Source of the DNA: Paradesulfitobacterium ferrireducens | GTDB taxonomy: Bacteria; Bacillota; Desulfitobacteriia; Desulfitobacteriales; Desulfitobacteriaceae | Direction of reading: 5' to 3' | Length of the DNA stretch: 64,000 bases | Assembly: GCF_017310645.1 (NCBI RefSeq) | Contig: NZ_JAFLRH010000040.1 | Location: 1-64,000, forward strand | Part shown: positions 29,412 through 38,563 of the stretch, piece after piece | How positions within the stretch are numbered: position 1 is the stretch's first letter | Layout of the letters: each line of letters begins with the position of its first letter | Made by a program: the position numbers and the translations under genes | Notes under the pieces: generated by a model | Told to the model about the DNA's origin: nothing | Database searches by the model: none | The model's input: only the letters and a program-made list of their open reading frames with translations

Positions 29412-30062
29412 ATGGGTCAAGAAGTATCGTTTAAGGATTATGCAATTGTAGCTTGCGGCACGATGATTCCGGAGTTAAATTATCTCAAAGAAACAGGCTT
29501 CTTGGACGCTAAGCTTCTGTATACGACACCCGGACTTCACCAGGTGCCGGAAGAATTGGAAAAACAATTGCAGAAGCAGCTTGATCTGGCCAAAAAACAG
29601 GCTAAAAAAATTATTGTGGTCTACGGCGGAAAATATTGCTACATTAATATGCGTGATTCCTACCGAACCATTGATACCGTGATTGATGAGATGCGGGAAG
29701 ACGGATACTATATTGCCCGTACTCAGGTAGAAAACTGCATTGATATGGTTGCGACTGTCGAGGAACGGGAACGGATCGCCCAAGGGCGGAAAATCTGGTG
29801 GTGTACTCCAGGGTGGCTTAAATACCGGGAACTCGAATTTAAGGGTTGGGATAAGGCCAATGCCAATGAAAACTTTGGACAATATACCGACGGTGGCCTG
29901 ATGCTTGATTCGATCAACTTTTTTGATGAGTACGCCCTAGAACATGTGGAAGAAATTCTGGATTTCTCGGATTGGGCTTCGATACCGCTTGTGGCGGAGC
30001 CGGTAGGCTTAGAGCGCCTAAAAGAAGTTTTGATCAGCGCTCTGGCCGAAGAGGACCGCTAA
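29412..30062 (+). CDS. DUF1638 domain-containing protein
   Basis: A 216-aa protein with the DUF1638 features: VACGTMIPELNYL near the N-terminus, VVYGGKYC in the middle, and MVATVEERERIAQGRK followed by WWCTPGWLKYRELEFKGWD. Two conserved Cys and an Asp/Tyr-rich core suggest a metal or corrinoid-linked role; family members often lie near corrinoid methyltransferase genes. No such genes are nearby, so function is open. 'Ggttgggggg' precedes the ATG. Confidence 0.8.
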   Translation: MGQEVSFKDYAIVACGTMIPELNYLKETGFLDAKLLYTTPGLHQVPEELEKQLQKQLDLAKKQAKKIIVVYGGKYCYINMRDSYRTIDTVIDEMREDGYYIARTQVENCIDMVATVEERERIAQGRKIWWCTPGWLKYRELEFKGWDKANANENFGQYTDGGLMLDSINFFDEYALEHVEEILDFSDWASIPLVAEPVGLERLKEVLISALAEEDR

Positions 30063-30114
30063 AAGGAAAATAGACCGAAATGATTTGCCGTGGAATTTAA
30101 TAGGGTTTAGAATC

Positions 30115-30153
30115 ACCGGCTCGTTCTTCTGAAGAAGGACGGGCCTTTTTTAT
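30115..30153 (+). terminator. Terminator after the DUF1638 gene
   Basis: Arms ggctcgttcttc/gaaggacgggcc (G-U pairs) are followed by a run of six T. Confidence 0.8.
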
Positions 30154-30246
30154 ACTTAATTTTTTTCGGAAACAATGAGCACTTTTGACATAAGGGCATA
30201 TTTTGTATTAGACCCATATAATTCCAGTGAGAAAGGAGAAGGCAAT

Positions 30247-30357
30247 ATGGCGTTTGCGGGACCGGCAGTTGACGGCTGCGGACCGAACTTCTTACCGGGA
30301 ATTGCGATAGTAGTGGTAATTATCCTCTTGCTTATTGCAATGGGTATTGTATTCTAA
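30247..30357 (+). CDS. Small YjcZ-like sporulation membrane peptide 1
   Basis: A 36-aa peptide: about 18 polar/Gly residues, then one hydrophobic helix ending LLLIAMGIVF. 'Aaaggagaagg' precedes the ATG; the frame is open upstream to 30175 but without a ribosome site. It is the first of three similar genes in tandem. It resembles the YjcZ/Sec-independent small spore-coat-associated peptides of Bacillus, judged by size and the C-terminal helix. Confidence 0.7.
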   Translation: MAFAGPAVDGCGPNFLPGIAIVVVIILLLIAMGIVF

Positions 30358-30390
30358 AGGAATTAAAACTCAATTTTAGGAGGTAAAGAC

Positions 30391-30528
30391 ATGTACGGAT
30401 TTGGATACGGAGCAGGAGCTTATGCCGGTTATGGATGCGGCGTTGGAGTAGGGTATGGCTGGGGCGTTGGTGTAGGCATCATCGCGATTGCTATTCTGAT
30501 TCTGATTGCTCTGGGTGTAATCTTCTAA
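30391..30528 (+). CDS. Small Gly/Tyr-rich YjcZ-like membrane peptide 2
   Basis: A 45-aa peptide. The N-terminal 28 residues are Gly/Tyr/Val-rich (MYGFGYGAGAYAGYG...), followed by a hydrophobic helix ending ILIALGVIF. 'Ttaggagg' sits 8 nt before the ATG. Its C-terminus is nearly the same as in the two neighbouring peptides. Confidence 0.72.
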   Translation: MYGFGYGAGAYAGYGCGVGVGYGWGVGVGIIAIAILILIALGVIF

Positions 30529-30611
30529 TTAAGCGAATAGACAGTGGACTCTGGACTCTCTCTTAACTGATTAAAGCACATCATCTTATGTTTTGAAGGA
30601 GGTATATTATT

Positions 30612-30710
30612 ATGGCATACGGAGCAGGTGTTGGTACGGGTTGGGGAGCAGGTATTGCGATCGTCGTTGTAATCATTCTTCTCCTCATCGCGCTCGGTAT
30701 TGTATTCTAA
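30612..30710 (+). CDS. Small Gly-rich YjcZ-like membrane peptide 3
   Basis: A 32-aa peptide: MAYGAGVGTGWGAG then a hydrophobic helix ending LLLIALGIVF. 'Gaaggagg' precedes the ATG. It is the third member of the tandem family and likely arose by duplication; like the others it is probably expressed in sporulation, which is inference from the family. Confidence 0.72.
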   Translation: MAYGAGVGTGWGAGIAIVVVIILLLIALGIVF

Positions 30711-30718
30711 AGATAGAT

Positions 30719-30745
30719 TCGGCGGCCTTAGGGTCGCCTTTATTA
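30719..30745 (+). terminator. Terminator after the small-peptide genes
   Basis: A short GC-rich stem from ggcg to cgcc around the loop, followed by tttattattt, lies 9 bp after the third peptide stop. Confidence 0.6.
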
Positions 30746-30820
30746 TTTCTAAGGCTGACCAGTGCGTTAATGAATTAACGGAGAAAAGCTGCTGTTTCCT
30801 CAAATCATGCCTTAAAAGTA

Positions 30821-30857
30821 AGAACTGCCCGGATCCGGAAATCCATGGGCAGTCTTT
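30821..30857. terminator. Bidirectional terminator hairpin
   Basis: Arms agaactgccc/gggcagtctt with an inner ggat/atcc stem. On the plus strand 'ttttg' follows. On the minus strand it lies 75 bp past the stop of the Trp-rich peptide gene. Confidence 0.6.
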
Positions 30858-30931
30858 TGTGCATAGAATCTTGATAATGAGCGAGATTAAGATAGCAAGA
30901 TCTGAGAAAGAACGAGATTAAGAGCAGGGAT

Positions 30932-31018
30932 TTACCACCACCAACGACGCCAGCCCCACCATGGCCAGCCCCAGCCAAAGCCCCACCAGGGCCAGCCCCA
31001 AAACCAACGACCCCACAT
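30932..31018 (-). CDS. Tryptophan-rich 28-residue peptide
   Basis: An ATG-to-TAA frame of 28 residues, 14 of them Trp. It opens MWGRWFWGWPWWG, has a second WGWPWWG unit, and ends RRWWW. The rest is Gly, Pro, Arg, Phe. AAGGAGGGG lies 6 nt before the ATG, ideal for translation. The motif GWPWWG occurs twice, so it is an imperfect internal repeat. It stands next to three tiny sporulation-type peptides and may be a spore-coat or membrane-active component, but I know no family for it. The other frames show no alternative gene. Confidence 0.65.
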   Translation of the reverse strand: MWGRWFWGWPWWGFGWGWPWWGWRRWWW

Positions 31019-31183
31019 AGGTTGCCCCTCCTTAGTCTGATAGTTTAGGCGAGTGCGGACACTACCTAGTACACAATATGTATATTAATGGATAGATGTT
31101 CCTCGAGTGGATTATTAAGGAAATATAGATTAGAACTTAGGCCTGTGGGACATACTATGCAAAAAGACAGGGAAGGATGCTCA

Positions 31184-31630
31184 TTGGGACTTGTTCCGAT
31201 GATTTTGTTGGAGGCGCTGGTACTGCTATGTGCCGGGCTGGCGTTTGTCGCCGGGATCCGGGGGACGATTGTGGCCGTTTTTATGCTATCCATCCTGAAT
31301 TGGATGATGCATGATTCGGCGGTTTTTTGGCGCTGGGAAATTCCCTTAATAATTGGGGCAGTCCTCGGAATCGGTGTTTTATTTGGCCTAAACCGTAAAG
31401 CCGGCCGGAGCAATTTTACCACTGGCTTTGTGGGAGGGATTATTAGTCTGGTTGTATTTGCTGCCTTTATTACGCCAATCTTAGCGGTTGTGATCTGGCT
31501 GCTTATATTCGGGACCGGTCTTATACCTGCCCCCAAGAAGGGGCAGGTGGCTTGGGGATTGGCCCCTTCCGCCTGGCGCTTGCTCTTGGGCGTGGCTTTT
31601 ATTATATATGGCAATTTTCTAGCATTTTAG
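31184..31630 (+). CDS. Four-helix membrane protein of unknown function
   Basis: About 148 aa from the TTG at 31184, which has 'ggaagga' upstream; the frame is open back to 31088. Hydrophobic segments lie at VPMILLEALVLLCAGLAFVAG, IVAVFMLSILNW, LIIGAVLGIGVLFGL, and VVFAAFITPILAVVIWLLIFG. The C-terminal IPAPKKGQVAWGLAPSAWR loop is distinctive, but I do not recognise a family. It precedes a metal-riboswitch-controlled transporter gene. Confidence 0.6.
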   Translation: MGLVPMILLEALVLLCAGLAFVAGIRGTIVAVFMLSILNWMMHDSAVFWRWEIPLIIGAVLGIGVLFGLNRKAGRSNFTTGFVGGIISLVVFAAFITPILAVVIWLLIFGTGLIPAPKKGQVAWGLAPSAWRLLLGVAFIIYGNFLAF

Positions 31631-31689
31631 GAATAACCATAGTTCCTGCTTGCACAAACGTAACTTATTTGTTATCTTATACATAGAAT

Positions 31690-31783
31690 AACAATGTGTC
31701 AGGCTAAAACGGCTGGGCCCAAATGCTGGGCAGCGGAGCTTGAATTCCGTGGGACTTCCTTTACTGGTGGAAGTTCCTTTTTT
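31690..31783 (+). promoter_or_regulatory. Probable NiCo (czcD-type) riboswitch with terminator
   Basis: Between the membrane protein and the CDF gene the leader reads tcaggctaaaacggctggg, then gctgggcagcgg, then gtgggacttcc. These CAGGC, GCTGGGC, GCAGC and GTGGGAC elements recall the NiCo riboswitch junction. A terminator follows: gggacttcc (31751-31759)/ggaagttcc (31769-31777) plus six T. NiCo riboswitches typically sit before CDF exporters and relieve termination when Co or Ni is bound. The class is judged from memory, not from a covariance model. Confidence 0.55.
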
Positions 31784-31847
31784 ACGTTATTTTGAGATAA
31801 CAACGGGAAAACTTTTTAGGAGTGCAAGGCAGATAGGAGTGTCAGGG

Positions 31848-32774
31848 ATGGAGGAGAAAACAAAGGTCGCTTCCATGTCAGTAATATCCAATTCTTTTTT
31901 GACCGTAAGCAAAATGGTCATCGGAGTTTCCAGCGGTTCCGTAAGTATCCTGTCGGAAGGGATCCATTCTGGTATTGATTTGTTTGCTGCCATTATCGCT
32001 TTTTTTGCAGTGCGTGAATCCGGTAAACCGGCTGATGCTAAACACGCCTACGGTCACGGCAAGATTGAGAATGTATCCGGAACCGTGGAAGCCTTGCTGA
32101 TTTTTGTGGCAGCCACTTGGATTATGATCGAGGCCTTTCATAAATTAACGACCGGCTCGCAGGTTGAAAGCCTTGGCTGGGGCCTTGTCATTATGGGCCT
32201 TTCCGCCGGGCTCAACTTATTCGTATCGACCATGCTGATGAGGGTGGCGAAAAAGACGGATTCGGTTGCCCTGGAAGCAGATGCCCTGCACTTGCGTACG
32301 GATGTCTATACTTCGGCGGGGGTATTTATCGGACTCCTTCTCATTTATCTTACCGGTTGGAGTATGTTTGACCCGTTGGTGGCGATAGTGGTGGCCGTGC
32401 TGATTATCAGGGCAGCGATTCGCTTAACCCAGGAAGCTTTCCTGCCTCTGGTGGATGCGAGCTTGCCTGCTGAAGAAACGGAAATCATTGCCTCTATTAT
32501 CAATAAGCATGGGCATGAGTTTGTGGAGTTTCACAAATTGCGCACCCGCAAGGCCGGGGCTGAACGTCACATTGACTTACACCTGGTGGTTCCGAAAGAT
32601 ACCTCGGTTGCCCAGGTCCACGATTTGTGCAACCGGATTGAAAATGAGATTAAGGGAGAACTGCACGAAGCCCATGTCCTGATTCATTCCGAGCCGTGCA
32701 CCGACCGCATGACATCCTGCGCCGAATGCCAGGAGACGGAGCGGAAATGCAATCATAAAAAAGGTCAAGGATAA
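31848..32774 (+). CDS. Cation diffusion facilitator family metal exporter
   Basis: A 308-aa CDF protein with six membrane helices. Metal-site motifs are HSGIDLFAA in TM2 and ADALHLRTDVYTS in TM5 (HxxxD patterns). The cytoplasmic C-terminal domain (about residues 205-290) has HKLRTRKAG and HIDLHLVV. The last residues hold Cys/His (CTDRMTSCAECQ), a possible extra metal site. The ATG at 31848 has 'aggag' upstream. The likely substrate is Co/Ni/Zn, in keeping with the leader. Confidence 0.88.
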   Translation: MEEKTKVASMSVISNSFLTVSKMVIGVSSGSVSILSEGIHSGIDLFAAIIAFFAVRESGKPADAKHAYGHGKIENVSGTVEALLIFVAATWIMIEAFHKLTTGSQVESLGWGLVIMGLSAGLNLFVSTMLMRVAKKTDSVALEADALHLRTDVYTSAGVFIGLLLIYLTGWSMFDPLVAIVVAVLIIRAAIRLTQEAFLPLVDASLPAEETEIIASIINKHGHEFVEFHKLRTRKAGAERHIDLHLVVPKDTSVAQVHDLCNRIENEIKGELHEAHVLIHSEPCTDRMTSCAECQETERKCNHKKGQG

Positions 32775-32786
32775 GGAGTTGAGAAC

Positions 32787-33056
32787 TTGTATATTTTAAT
32801 GCTTTCATTAATTTTTGCCCTGCTGGTGGCAATTTTTGCAGTCCAAAATGCGGCTCCGGTAACCATTAACATATTTTGGAGTGTTAAAGAAGTGCCGCTG
32901 GTTTTGGTTATATTCGCTTCCGCGGTTGCAGGAGCCTTGATCGTGTTTCTGCTTGCGCTCTGGCGCGAGTTTAAGCGTAAGAAAGGGGTGCCTGATCCCA
33001 AAAGCGCGTCGCCTGATCCCGAAACAGATCGTAATGTAAAGAACCAAAAAGACTAA
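32787..33056 (+). CDS. LapA (DUF1049) family membrane protein
   Basis: An 89-aa protein with two membrane helices: LIFALLVAIFAVQNAAPVTINIFW, the LapA signature with VQN, and VLVIFASAVAGALIVFLLALW. A basic then acidic tail follows. It starts with TTG behind 'aaggag', 12 bp after the CDF gene. LapA-domain proteins function in envelope assembly in Gram-negatives; the Firmicute role is unknown. Confidence 0.8.
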   Translation: MYILMLSLIFALLVAIFAVQNAAPVTINIFWSVKEVPLVLVIFASAVAGALIVFLLALWREFKRKKGVPDPKSASPDPETDRNVKNQKD

Positions 33057-33083
33057 GGAGACAGCCCTTCTCATGGGTATAAG

Positions 33084-33113
33084 TTGCTGTCCCAGTCCCC
33101 TTTGCTTTATAAT
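33084..33113 (+). promoter_or_regulatory. Promoter before recJ
   Basis: TTGCTG, an 18-bp spacer and a perfect TATAAT lie 24 bp before the recJ start. Confidence 0.5.
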
Positions 33114-33136
33114 GAATAGGTCTGGAGGAAATAAGC

Positions 33137-35155
33137 GTGCGCAAAATTTGGATGGTTTCCAGTTCTGACAGATCGATTGCCCGGGAACTTGTCGAAACGC
33201 TCGGGATTTCGACCGTTCTCGCGGACATTTTAGCGAAGCGCGGGATTAAAACTCCCCGGGAAGCGGTCTCTTTTTTAAGACCGAGCTTACTTAGCCTTCC
33301 GTCTCCTTTCTTATTTCGTGACATAACGAAAGCGCTTGAGCGCTTGGCTTTAGCCCGCGAAAGGGAAGAGAAGGTGCTTGTTTACGGGGATTATGATGTT
33401 GACGGTGTGACCAGTACGGCCCTTGTTTATCGGGTTCTCATTGATCTGGGATTTAAGGCTGTGACCTACATACCCAGCAGGCAGGAAGAAGGATACGGGC
33501 TTCATCAAGAAGCAATCGCGCGGGCTGCTCAGGCAGGGGTAAAAGTCCTGATCACAGTGGATTGCGGTATTACTGCCACCGAGGAAGTTGCGTATGCCAC
33601 TGCCGCCGGAATCGATGTCATCATTACGGACCATCACGAACCGCCTGAGATTTTACCGGCGGCCTTAGCTGTGCTTAACCCCAAATGTGAACCCGCTTAC
33701 CCGTTTCAGGAGCTGGCCGGGGTCGGGGTTGCATTTAAGCTAGTGCAGGCTTTGCTGGAGGAGATTGGCAGACCCGGTGCGGAGAAAGAAGTCCTGGACT
33801 TAGTAGCCTTGGGTACAATTGCGGATGTGGTGCCCCTGATAGGGGAAAACCGGATCTTAGTTCATTATGGCTTAAAAAAGATGCAAGAGGCGCCGCTGCT
33901 TGGGCTCGAGGTTTTGCTTGAGGAATGTGGGCTTAGGGGGAAAGAACTCAAAGCAGGCCAGATTGCGTTTATGGTAGCACCCCGGATTAATGCGGCCGGC
34001 CGGCTGGACAGCGCCCGTAAAGGATTGGAGCTTTTGCTCACCGGAAAAGGGGAGCGCGCCTTAGAACTGGCCCGGGAGCTAACGAAGGAAAACCTGGCCC
34101 GCCAGCGTCTGGAACAAGAAATTTTGGCCAAAGCAGTGGAACAGATCGAACAAGGCCCGTTACCCAAAGTCATTGTCATCTCAGGGTCCGGGTGGCATCA
34201 TGGGGTAATAGGAATTGTAGCTTCCCGCCTGGTTGAGCGCTATTATCGCCCGGTTTTCATTATGGGAGAAGAAGGGGAAGAGGCTAAGGGGTCGGCACGG
34301 GGGATTCCGGGCTATCACGTGCTCGAACAGCTAAAGACGCAGGCGCATTTATTACATAAATTCGGCGGTCACCGTCAGGCTGCCGGTTTTTCCCTGGCAG
34401 TCAAAGATATTGCGCATTTGCGGGCTGCCCTTAATGAACAAGCTGAGTTCTTGGCGCAAGAGGTTTTTCAGGAAGTGCTCAAGATAGACTGCGTTCTTAA
34501 ACCCACAGTGCTTACTGTTGGCTTAGAGCAGGAGTTAGAAAAACTCGCACCCTATGGTTTCGGCAATCCCTCTCCGGTTCTTGCTGTTAAAGAGATGCCG
34601 GTACACCGGATAGAGGCGGTGGGTCAGGAAGGAAAACACCTGAAACTTCATCTGGGCGAGGACGGTTATCTCGGGGGGATTGCTTTTCGCCAGGGGGAGC
34701 GCTTGGAAGAATTAGCAGACAAGCCGGCTTTGGATCTGGCCTTTAACCTGGAATTGAATACGTTCCAAGGGCAGGAAAGAGTACAAGTCGTTGTGAAAGA
34801 TATCGAGGACGCTGCCATTTGGTCGGGGGAAGGGCTTGCCGCATCCGAAGCAGCGGCTGCACTCGATAGCCCCGGTCCCGGCTTTCATGATCCGGATGTT
34901 AATGGGACAAGTTATGCCTATCAAGGGCGGGAGGGGTTGGCTCAGTTCTATTGTCTGCTCCAAGCTGCAGCCAAGATGGAAAACCCGTTCCTTTGGGACG
35001 TGCAGGAAGAGCAGCGGCAAGCGCTGCAGATTTTCGAAGAATTGGGGTTTATCCGCTGTCTGGGCGGAAGCAGGAGGATCATGCTGGAGCTGTTGCCGGT
35101 CAAAGGGAAGCTGTCTTTGGAATCCTCCCTGCGGTATCGCTGTAGTAAAGTATGA
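33137..35155 (+). CDS. recJ: Single-stranded-DNA-specific exonuclease RecJ
   Basis: A 672-aa DHH-family 5'-3' exonuclease. Motifs in order: [22 protein letters not shown] (DHH), the DHHA1 part [17 protein letters not shown], and [12 protein letters not shown], all metal or substrate residues. The C-terminal 150 residues form an OB-like and extension part. It starts with GTG and overlaps the upstream open part of the apt frame. Confidence 0.93.
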   Translation: MRKIWMVSSSDRSIARELVETLGISTVLADILAKRGIKTPREAVSFLRPSLLSLPSPFLFRDITKALERLALAREREEKVLVYGDYDVDGVTSTALVYRVLIDLGFKAVTYIPSRQEEGYGLHQEAIARAAQAGVKVLITVDCGITATEEVAYATAAGIDVIITDHHEPPEILPAALAVLNPKCEPAYPFQELAGVGVAFKLVQALLEEIGRPGAEKEVLDLVALGTIADVVPLIGENRILVHYGLKKMQEAPLLGLEVLLEECGLRGKELKAGQIAFMVAPRINAAGRLDSARKGLELLLTGKGERALELARELTKENLARQRLEQEILAKAVEQIEQGPLPKVIVISGSGWHHGVIGIVASRLVERYYRPVFIMGEEGEEAKGSARGIPGYHVLEQLKTQAHLLHKFGGHRQAAGFSLAVKDIAHLRAALNEQAEFLAQEVFQEVLKIDCVLKPTVLTVGLEQELEKLAPYGFGNPSPVLAVKEMPVHRIEAVGQEGKHLKLHLGEDGYLGGIAFRQGERLEELADKPALDLAFNLELNTFQGQERVQVVVKDIEDAAIWSGEGLAASEAAAALDSPGPGFHDPDVNGTSYAYQGREGLAQFYCLLQAAAKMENPFLWDVQEEQRQALQIFEELGFIRCLGGSRRIMLELLPVKGKLSLESSLRYRCSKV

Positions 35156-35175
35156 TTTGGAAGGAAGGGAAGAGC

Positions 35176-35688
35176 ATGGATATTAAAGAGCATATCCGGG
35201 TGATCGAGGATTTCCCTAAAGCAGGAATTTCATTCAAAGACATTACGACGTTGCTTAAAGATGGCAAAGCTTTTCAGGCAGCGATCGATGAGTTGATTAA
35301 GACGCTCAAACCTTGGCAGCCGGAGGTGATCATCGGCCCGGAAGCCCGGGGGTTTTTGTTCGGAGCACCGGTGGCTTATGCCCTGGGTCTGGGTTTTGTA
35401 CCCGTGCGCAAGCCGGGGAAACTTCCGGCTGCAACCGTAAGCCAGACGTATGATCTGGAGTATGGAACCGATACCCTGGAAGTGCATGCAGATGCCCTTC
35501 ACCCCGGACAAAGAGTGGCGATTGTCGACGATCTGCTCGCGACTGGGGGTACGACCCTGGCCACGGCCAAATTGGTGGAAAAAACCGGAGCCCAGGTGGT
35601 GGGCATGGCCTATTTAATTGAACTTAGCTTTTTAGAGGGAAGAGAGCGGCTTAAAGATTATGAGGTCTTTTCTTTAGTCCAGTATTAG
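35176..35688 (+). CDS. apt: Adenine phosphoribosyltransferase
   Basis: A 170-aa purine salvage enzyme (adenine + PRPP to AMP). [15 protein letters not shown] is the family N-terminus and [17 protein letters not shown] the PRPP site. The ATG at 35176 has 'gaagggaag' upstream, 20 bp after recJ. The order recJ-apt-rel is common in Firmicutes. Confidence 0.96.
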   Translation: MDIKEHIRVIEDFPKAGISFKDITTLLKDGKAFQAAIDELIKTLKPWQPEVIIGPEARGFLFGAPVAYALGLGFVPVRKPGKLPAATVSQTYDLEYGTDTLEVHADALHPGQRVAIVDDLLATGGTTLATAKLVEKTGAQVVGMAYLIELSFLEGRERLKDYEVFSLVQY

Positions 35689-35806
35689 GACGGTCTTTTT
35701 TTAGCGAATCAGAAAGCATAAGTCTGAGGGCGCATAAGTGCAACTAAGGCTTCCGCCTGCGGCGCAAGCCAAGTTTTCTTTAAGTTTGGAGGAGAGGAGC
35801 TATGGC

Positions 35807-37987
35807 ATGTCTCTGGAGGAGTTAATGGCAAAACTGCCCCCAAACCTTCCTGCGTCACATCTTAATATCATCACCAAGGCCTATCAATTTGCGGAGAAGG
35901 CGCATTGGGGACAGCATCGCATCTCCGGAGAGAACTATATTCAACATCCTCTCGAAGTGGCGCTGATTCTGGCCGGGTTTGAACTGGATGAAAGTACGAT
36001 TGCGGCAGCCCTTTTGCATGATGTGGTGGAAGACACTGCCTATACGTTGGCTGATGTGGAGCGGGAATTCGGTTCGGAAATTGCGATGCTGGTCGATGGG
36101 GTGACCAAGCTCGGCCGGATTGAATACAAGACGAAAGTAGAGCTTCAGGTTGAAAATCTGCGCAAGATGTTTTTGGCTATGGCCAAAGACATCCGGGTCA
36201 TTCTCATTAAACTGGCGGACAGGCTGCATAATATGAGAACGCTTAAGTACCACTCTCCGCAAAAGCAGAAGGAGATTGCCCAGGAGACACTGGAGATTTT
36301 CGCTCCTTTGGCCAACCGCCTGGGTATCTTCCGCTTCAAGTGGGAACTTGAAGATTTAGCCTTCCGTTACTTAAAACCGCAGGAATATTATGATTTGGTC
36401 GAAGGAATCGCCCTCAAAAGGCGGGAGCGCGAAGCGCAAATTAACGAAGTCATTGAGCAGCTGCGCCTGCGCCTGGATGAAGTGGGAATCCATGCCGATA
36501 TTTCCGGGCGGCCCAAACATTTTTACAGCATTTATCGTAAAATGGTGACGCAAAATAAGGAATTAAATGAGATCTATGATCTCACTGCAGTCAGAGTCAT
36601 TGTAGATTCTGTCAACGACTGCTATGGAGCTTTGGGCATTGTGCATACCTTATGGAAGCCGATTCCCGGGCGCTTTAAAGATTATATTGCCATGCCCAAA
36701 CCGAATATGTATCAATCCCTGCATACCACCTTAATCGGGGCGCATGGTGAGCCGTTTGAGATTCAGATTCGGACCTGGGAGATGCACCGCACCGCTGAAT
36801 ACGGGATTGCCGCCCACTGGAAATACAAAGAAGGGGGTAAATCTCCGGCTGGGAATTTCGAGCAAAAACTTTCCTGGCTGCGCCAACTTTTAGAATGGCA
36901 GTATGACTCCCGCGATGCCGGGGAGTTCATGGAATCTTTGAAAATCGACCTCTTCGCGGATACGGTGTTTGTGTTCACTCCCAAAGGAGATGTAGTCGAG
37001 CTTCCGGCAGAATCCTGCCCCATCGATTTTGCTTACCGGGTGCACACGGACGTGGGGCACCGCTGTATCGGAGCTAAAATTAACGGCCGGATTGTGCCCT
37101 TGGATACCAAGCTTCATAATGGAGATATTGTTGAAATATTAACCTCTAAGCAGGCGGCCGGACCCAGCAGGGACTGGTTGTCCTTTGTTAAGACTTCCCA
37201 GGCTAAAAACCGGATTAGAGCCTGGTTCAAAAAAGAGCAGCGCGAGGATAATATCAACCGGGGCCGGGAGAGCCTGGAACGGGAAGTGAAAAAGCTTGGC
37301 CTGGAACCGGCCGGCGTCCTGAAACTGGATTATTTGCTGGAACTGGCTAAAAACAATAATTATACCACAGTCGAGGATCTATTTTCCGCAATCGGGGATG
37401 GCACCCTTAGCGCCAACCGGGTTCTGGGGCGCTTGAAAGATGAGGTAACGAAAGAAGAACGGGAAAGGCAACAGCTTATTAACCTGCAGCAGGGAGAACC
37501 CAAAAGCCTGAGCGCCTATGGCAAAGCCTCCCATGGCGTGCGGGTCAAAGGGGTGGACAATGTGCTGGTGCGTTTTTCCCGCTGCTGCAACCCTTTGCCC
37601 GGGGACAAAATCGTCGGGTATATAACGCGGGGCAGGGGAGTATCGATTCACCGCAGTGATTGTGAGAATGTCCAGTCCCAGATCGGGGAGGAACACCAAC
37701 GCCTGGTTGAAGTGATGTGGGATGGACAAACCCAGGCATCGTACCCGGTGGATATCCAGATTCTCGGCCTGGACCGGGCCCGGCTGGTCACAGATGTGAT
37801 CAACGCGGTCATGGATACCCGTACTTGTATTTTAGGGATCAATGCGCGCGTGGGCAAAGACAAATCTGCTTATATCCAACTGAGTATTGAAATCAGCAAT
37901 CTGGATCACTTAAACCATGTTCTGCAGAAAATCCGCCGGGTTAAAGATGTGGCTGAGGTAAACCGAATGCATTCCGGAGGGAAATAA
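35807..37987 (+). CDS. rel: Bifunctional (p)ppGpp synthetase/hydrolase RelA/SpoT
   Basis: A 726-aa stringent-response enzyme. An intact HD hydrolase domain (LLHDVVEDT, near residues 70-80; [10 protein letters not shown]), the synthetase domain with [10 protein letters not shown] and [15 protein letters not shown] (about 390-450) and C-terminal ACT (about 650-725) are all present, with the conserved [12 protein letters not shown]. The ATG at 35807 is chosen for the strong purine-rich site 'ggaggagaggag'; an open frame extends to 35738. Confidence 0.95.
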   Translation: MSLEELMAKLPPNLPASHLNIITKAYQFAEKAHWGQHRISGENYIQHPLEVALILAGFELDESTIAAALLHDVVEDTAYTLADVEREFGSEIAMLVDGVTKLGRIEYKTKVELQVENLRKMFLAMAKDIRVILIKLADRLHNMRTLKYHSPQKQKEIAQETLEIFAPLANRLGIFRFKWELEDLAFRYLKPQEYYDLVEGIALKRREREAQINEVIEQLRLRLDEVGIHADISGRPKHFYSIYRKMVTQNKELNEIYDLTAVRVIVDSVNDCYGALGIVHTLWKPIPGRFKDYIAMPKPNMYQSLHTTLIGAHGEPFEIQIRTWEMHRTAEYGIAAHWKYKEGGKSPAGNFEQKLSWLRQLLEWQYDSRDAGEFMESLKIDLFADTVFVFTPKGDVVELPAESCPIDFAYRVHTDVGHRCIGAKINGRIVPLDTKLHNGDIVEILTSKQAAGPSRDWLSFVKTSQAKNRIRAWFKKEQREDNINRGRESLEREVKKLGLEPAGVLKLDYLLELAKNNNYTTVEDLFSAIGDGTLSANRVLGRLKDEVTKEERERQQLINLQQGEPKSLSAYGKASHGVRVKGVDNVLVRFSRCCNPLPGDKIVGYITRGRGVSIHRSDCENVQSQIGEEHQRLVEVMWDGQTQASYPVDIQILGLDRARLVTDVINAVMDTRTCILGINARVGKDKSAYIQLSIEISNLDHLNHVLQKIRRVKDVAEVNRMHSGGK

Positions 37988-37988
37988 T

Positions 37989-38438
37989 GTGCGTAGTGTG
38001 GTGCAGCGGGTAAAAAAAGCCGCAGTAAGGGTAGACGGAGAAGTTGTCGGACAGATCAGGTCCGGGTTTTTAGTCTTGCTGGGGGTAGGGGAAAAAGACA
38101 CGGATGCGGATGCAGCCTGGATGGTAGAGAAAATCGCAGGCTTAAGAGTTTTTGAAGATGCAGACGGGAAAATGAATCTCTCGCTGCTGGATGTGAACGG
38201 GGAAGTGCTGCTGGTATCCCAGTTTACGCTTTACGGGGATTGCCGCAAAGGAAAACGCCCCAGCTTTTCTACTGCGGCCCCGCCTACGCAGGCCCGTGCT
38301 TTGTTTGAGCAAGTAGTGGGAGCGATGAGAGCAAAGGGATTTATAGTTGAGACAGGGATTTTTCAGGCAGACATGGACGTAGAGCTGGTCAACAACGGGC
38401 CGGTGACTTTGCTGTTGGATAGTGAGAAGAAGTTTTAA
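37989..38438 (+). CDS. dtd: D-aminoacyl-tRNA deacylase
   Basis: A 149-aa proofreading enzyme removing D-amino acids from t[20 protein letters not shown] is the typical opening, [12 protein letters not shown] the conserved catalytic-core motif, and [11 protein letters not shown] the Gly-cisPro region end. It starts with GTG 1 bp after the rel stop. Confidence 0.96.
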   Translation: MRSVVQRVKKAAVRVDGEVVGQIRSGFLVLLGVGEKDTDADAAWMVEKIAGLRVFEDADGKMNLSLLDVNGEVLLVSQFTLYGDCRKGKRPSFSTAAPPTQARALFEQVVGAMRAKGFIVETGIFQADMDVELVNNGPVTLLLDSEKKF

Positions 38439-38440
38439 AA

Positions 38441-38528
38441 GAGTAGTCAGGAGTCAGTACTCAGTAGTCAGAATAGAGAACCGGAGAAAATATATCTCGG
38501 GGCATTCTGAATTCTGACTCCTGACTCA
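38441..38528. repeat. Inverted repeat of TCAG/CTGA-type simple units
   Basis: Left arm (about 38441-38475) is agtagtcaggagtcagtact and onward; right arm (about 38504-38528) is attctgaattctgactcctg and onward, nearly complementary, with a 28-bp centre. Similar TCAGAAGTC/GACTTCTGA words recur at 59754-59772 and 60607-60709, so this is an interspersed repeat. Confidence 0.6.
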
Positions 38529-38563
38529 TGAATTCTAACAAAATTTACGAGGAGGTAAGGATA

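Noticed and set aside
30700..30921. Plus-strand frames opposite the Trp-rich peptide and after the third small peptide
   Set aside because: They have no ribosome sites and cross a terminator hairpin.
35738..35806. Longer N-terminus for the RelA/SpoT protein
   Set aside because: The upstream codons have no ribosome site, while a strong purine-rich site precedes the ATG at 35807.
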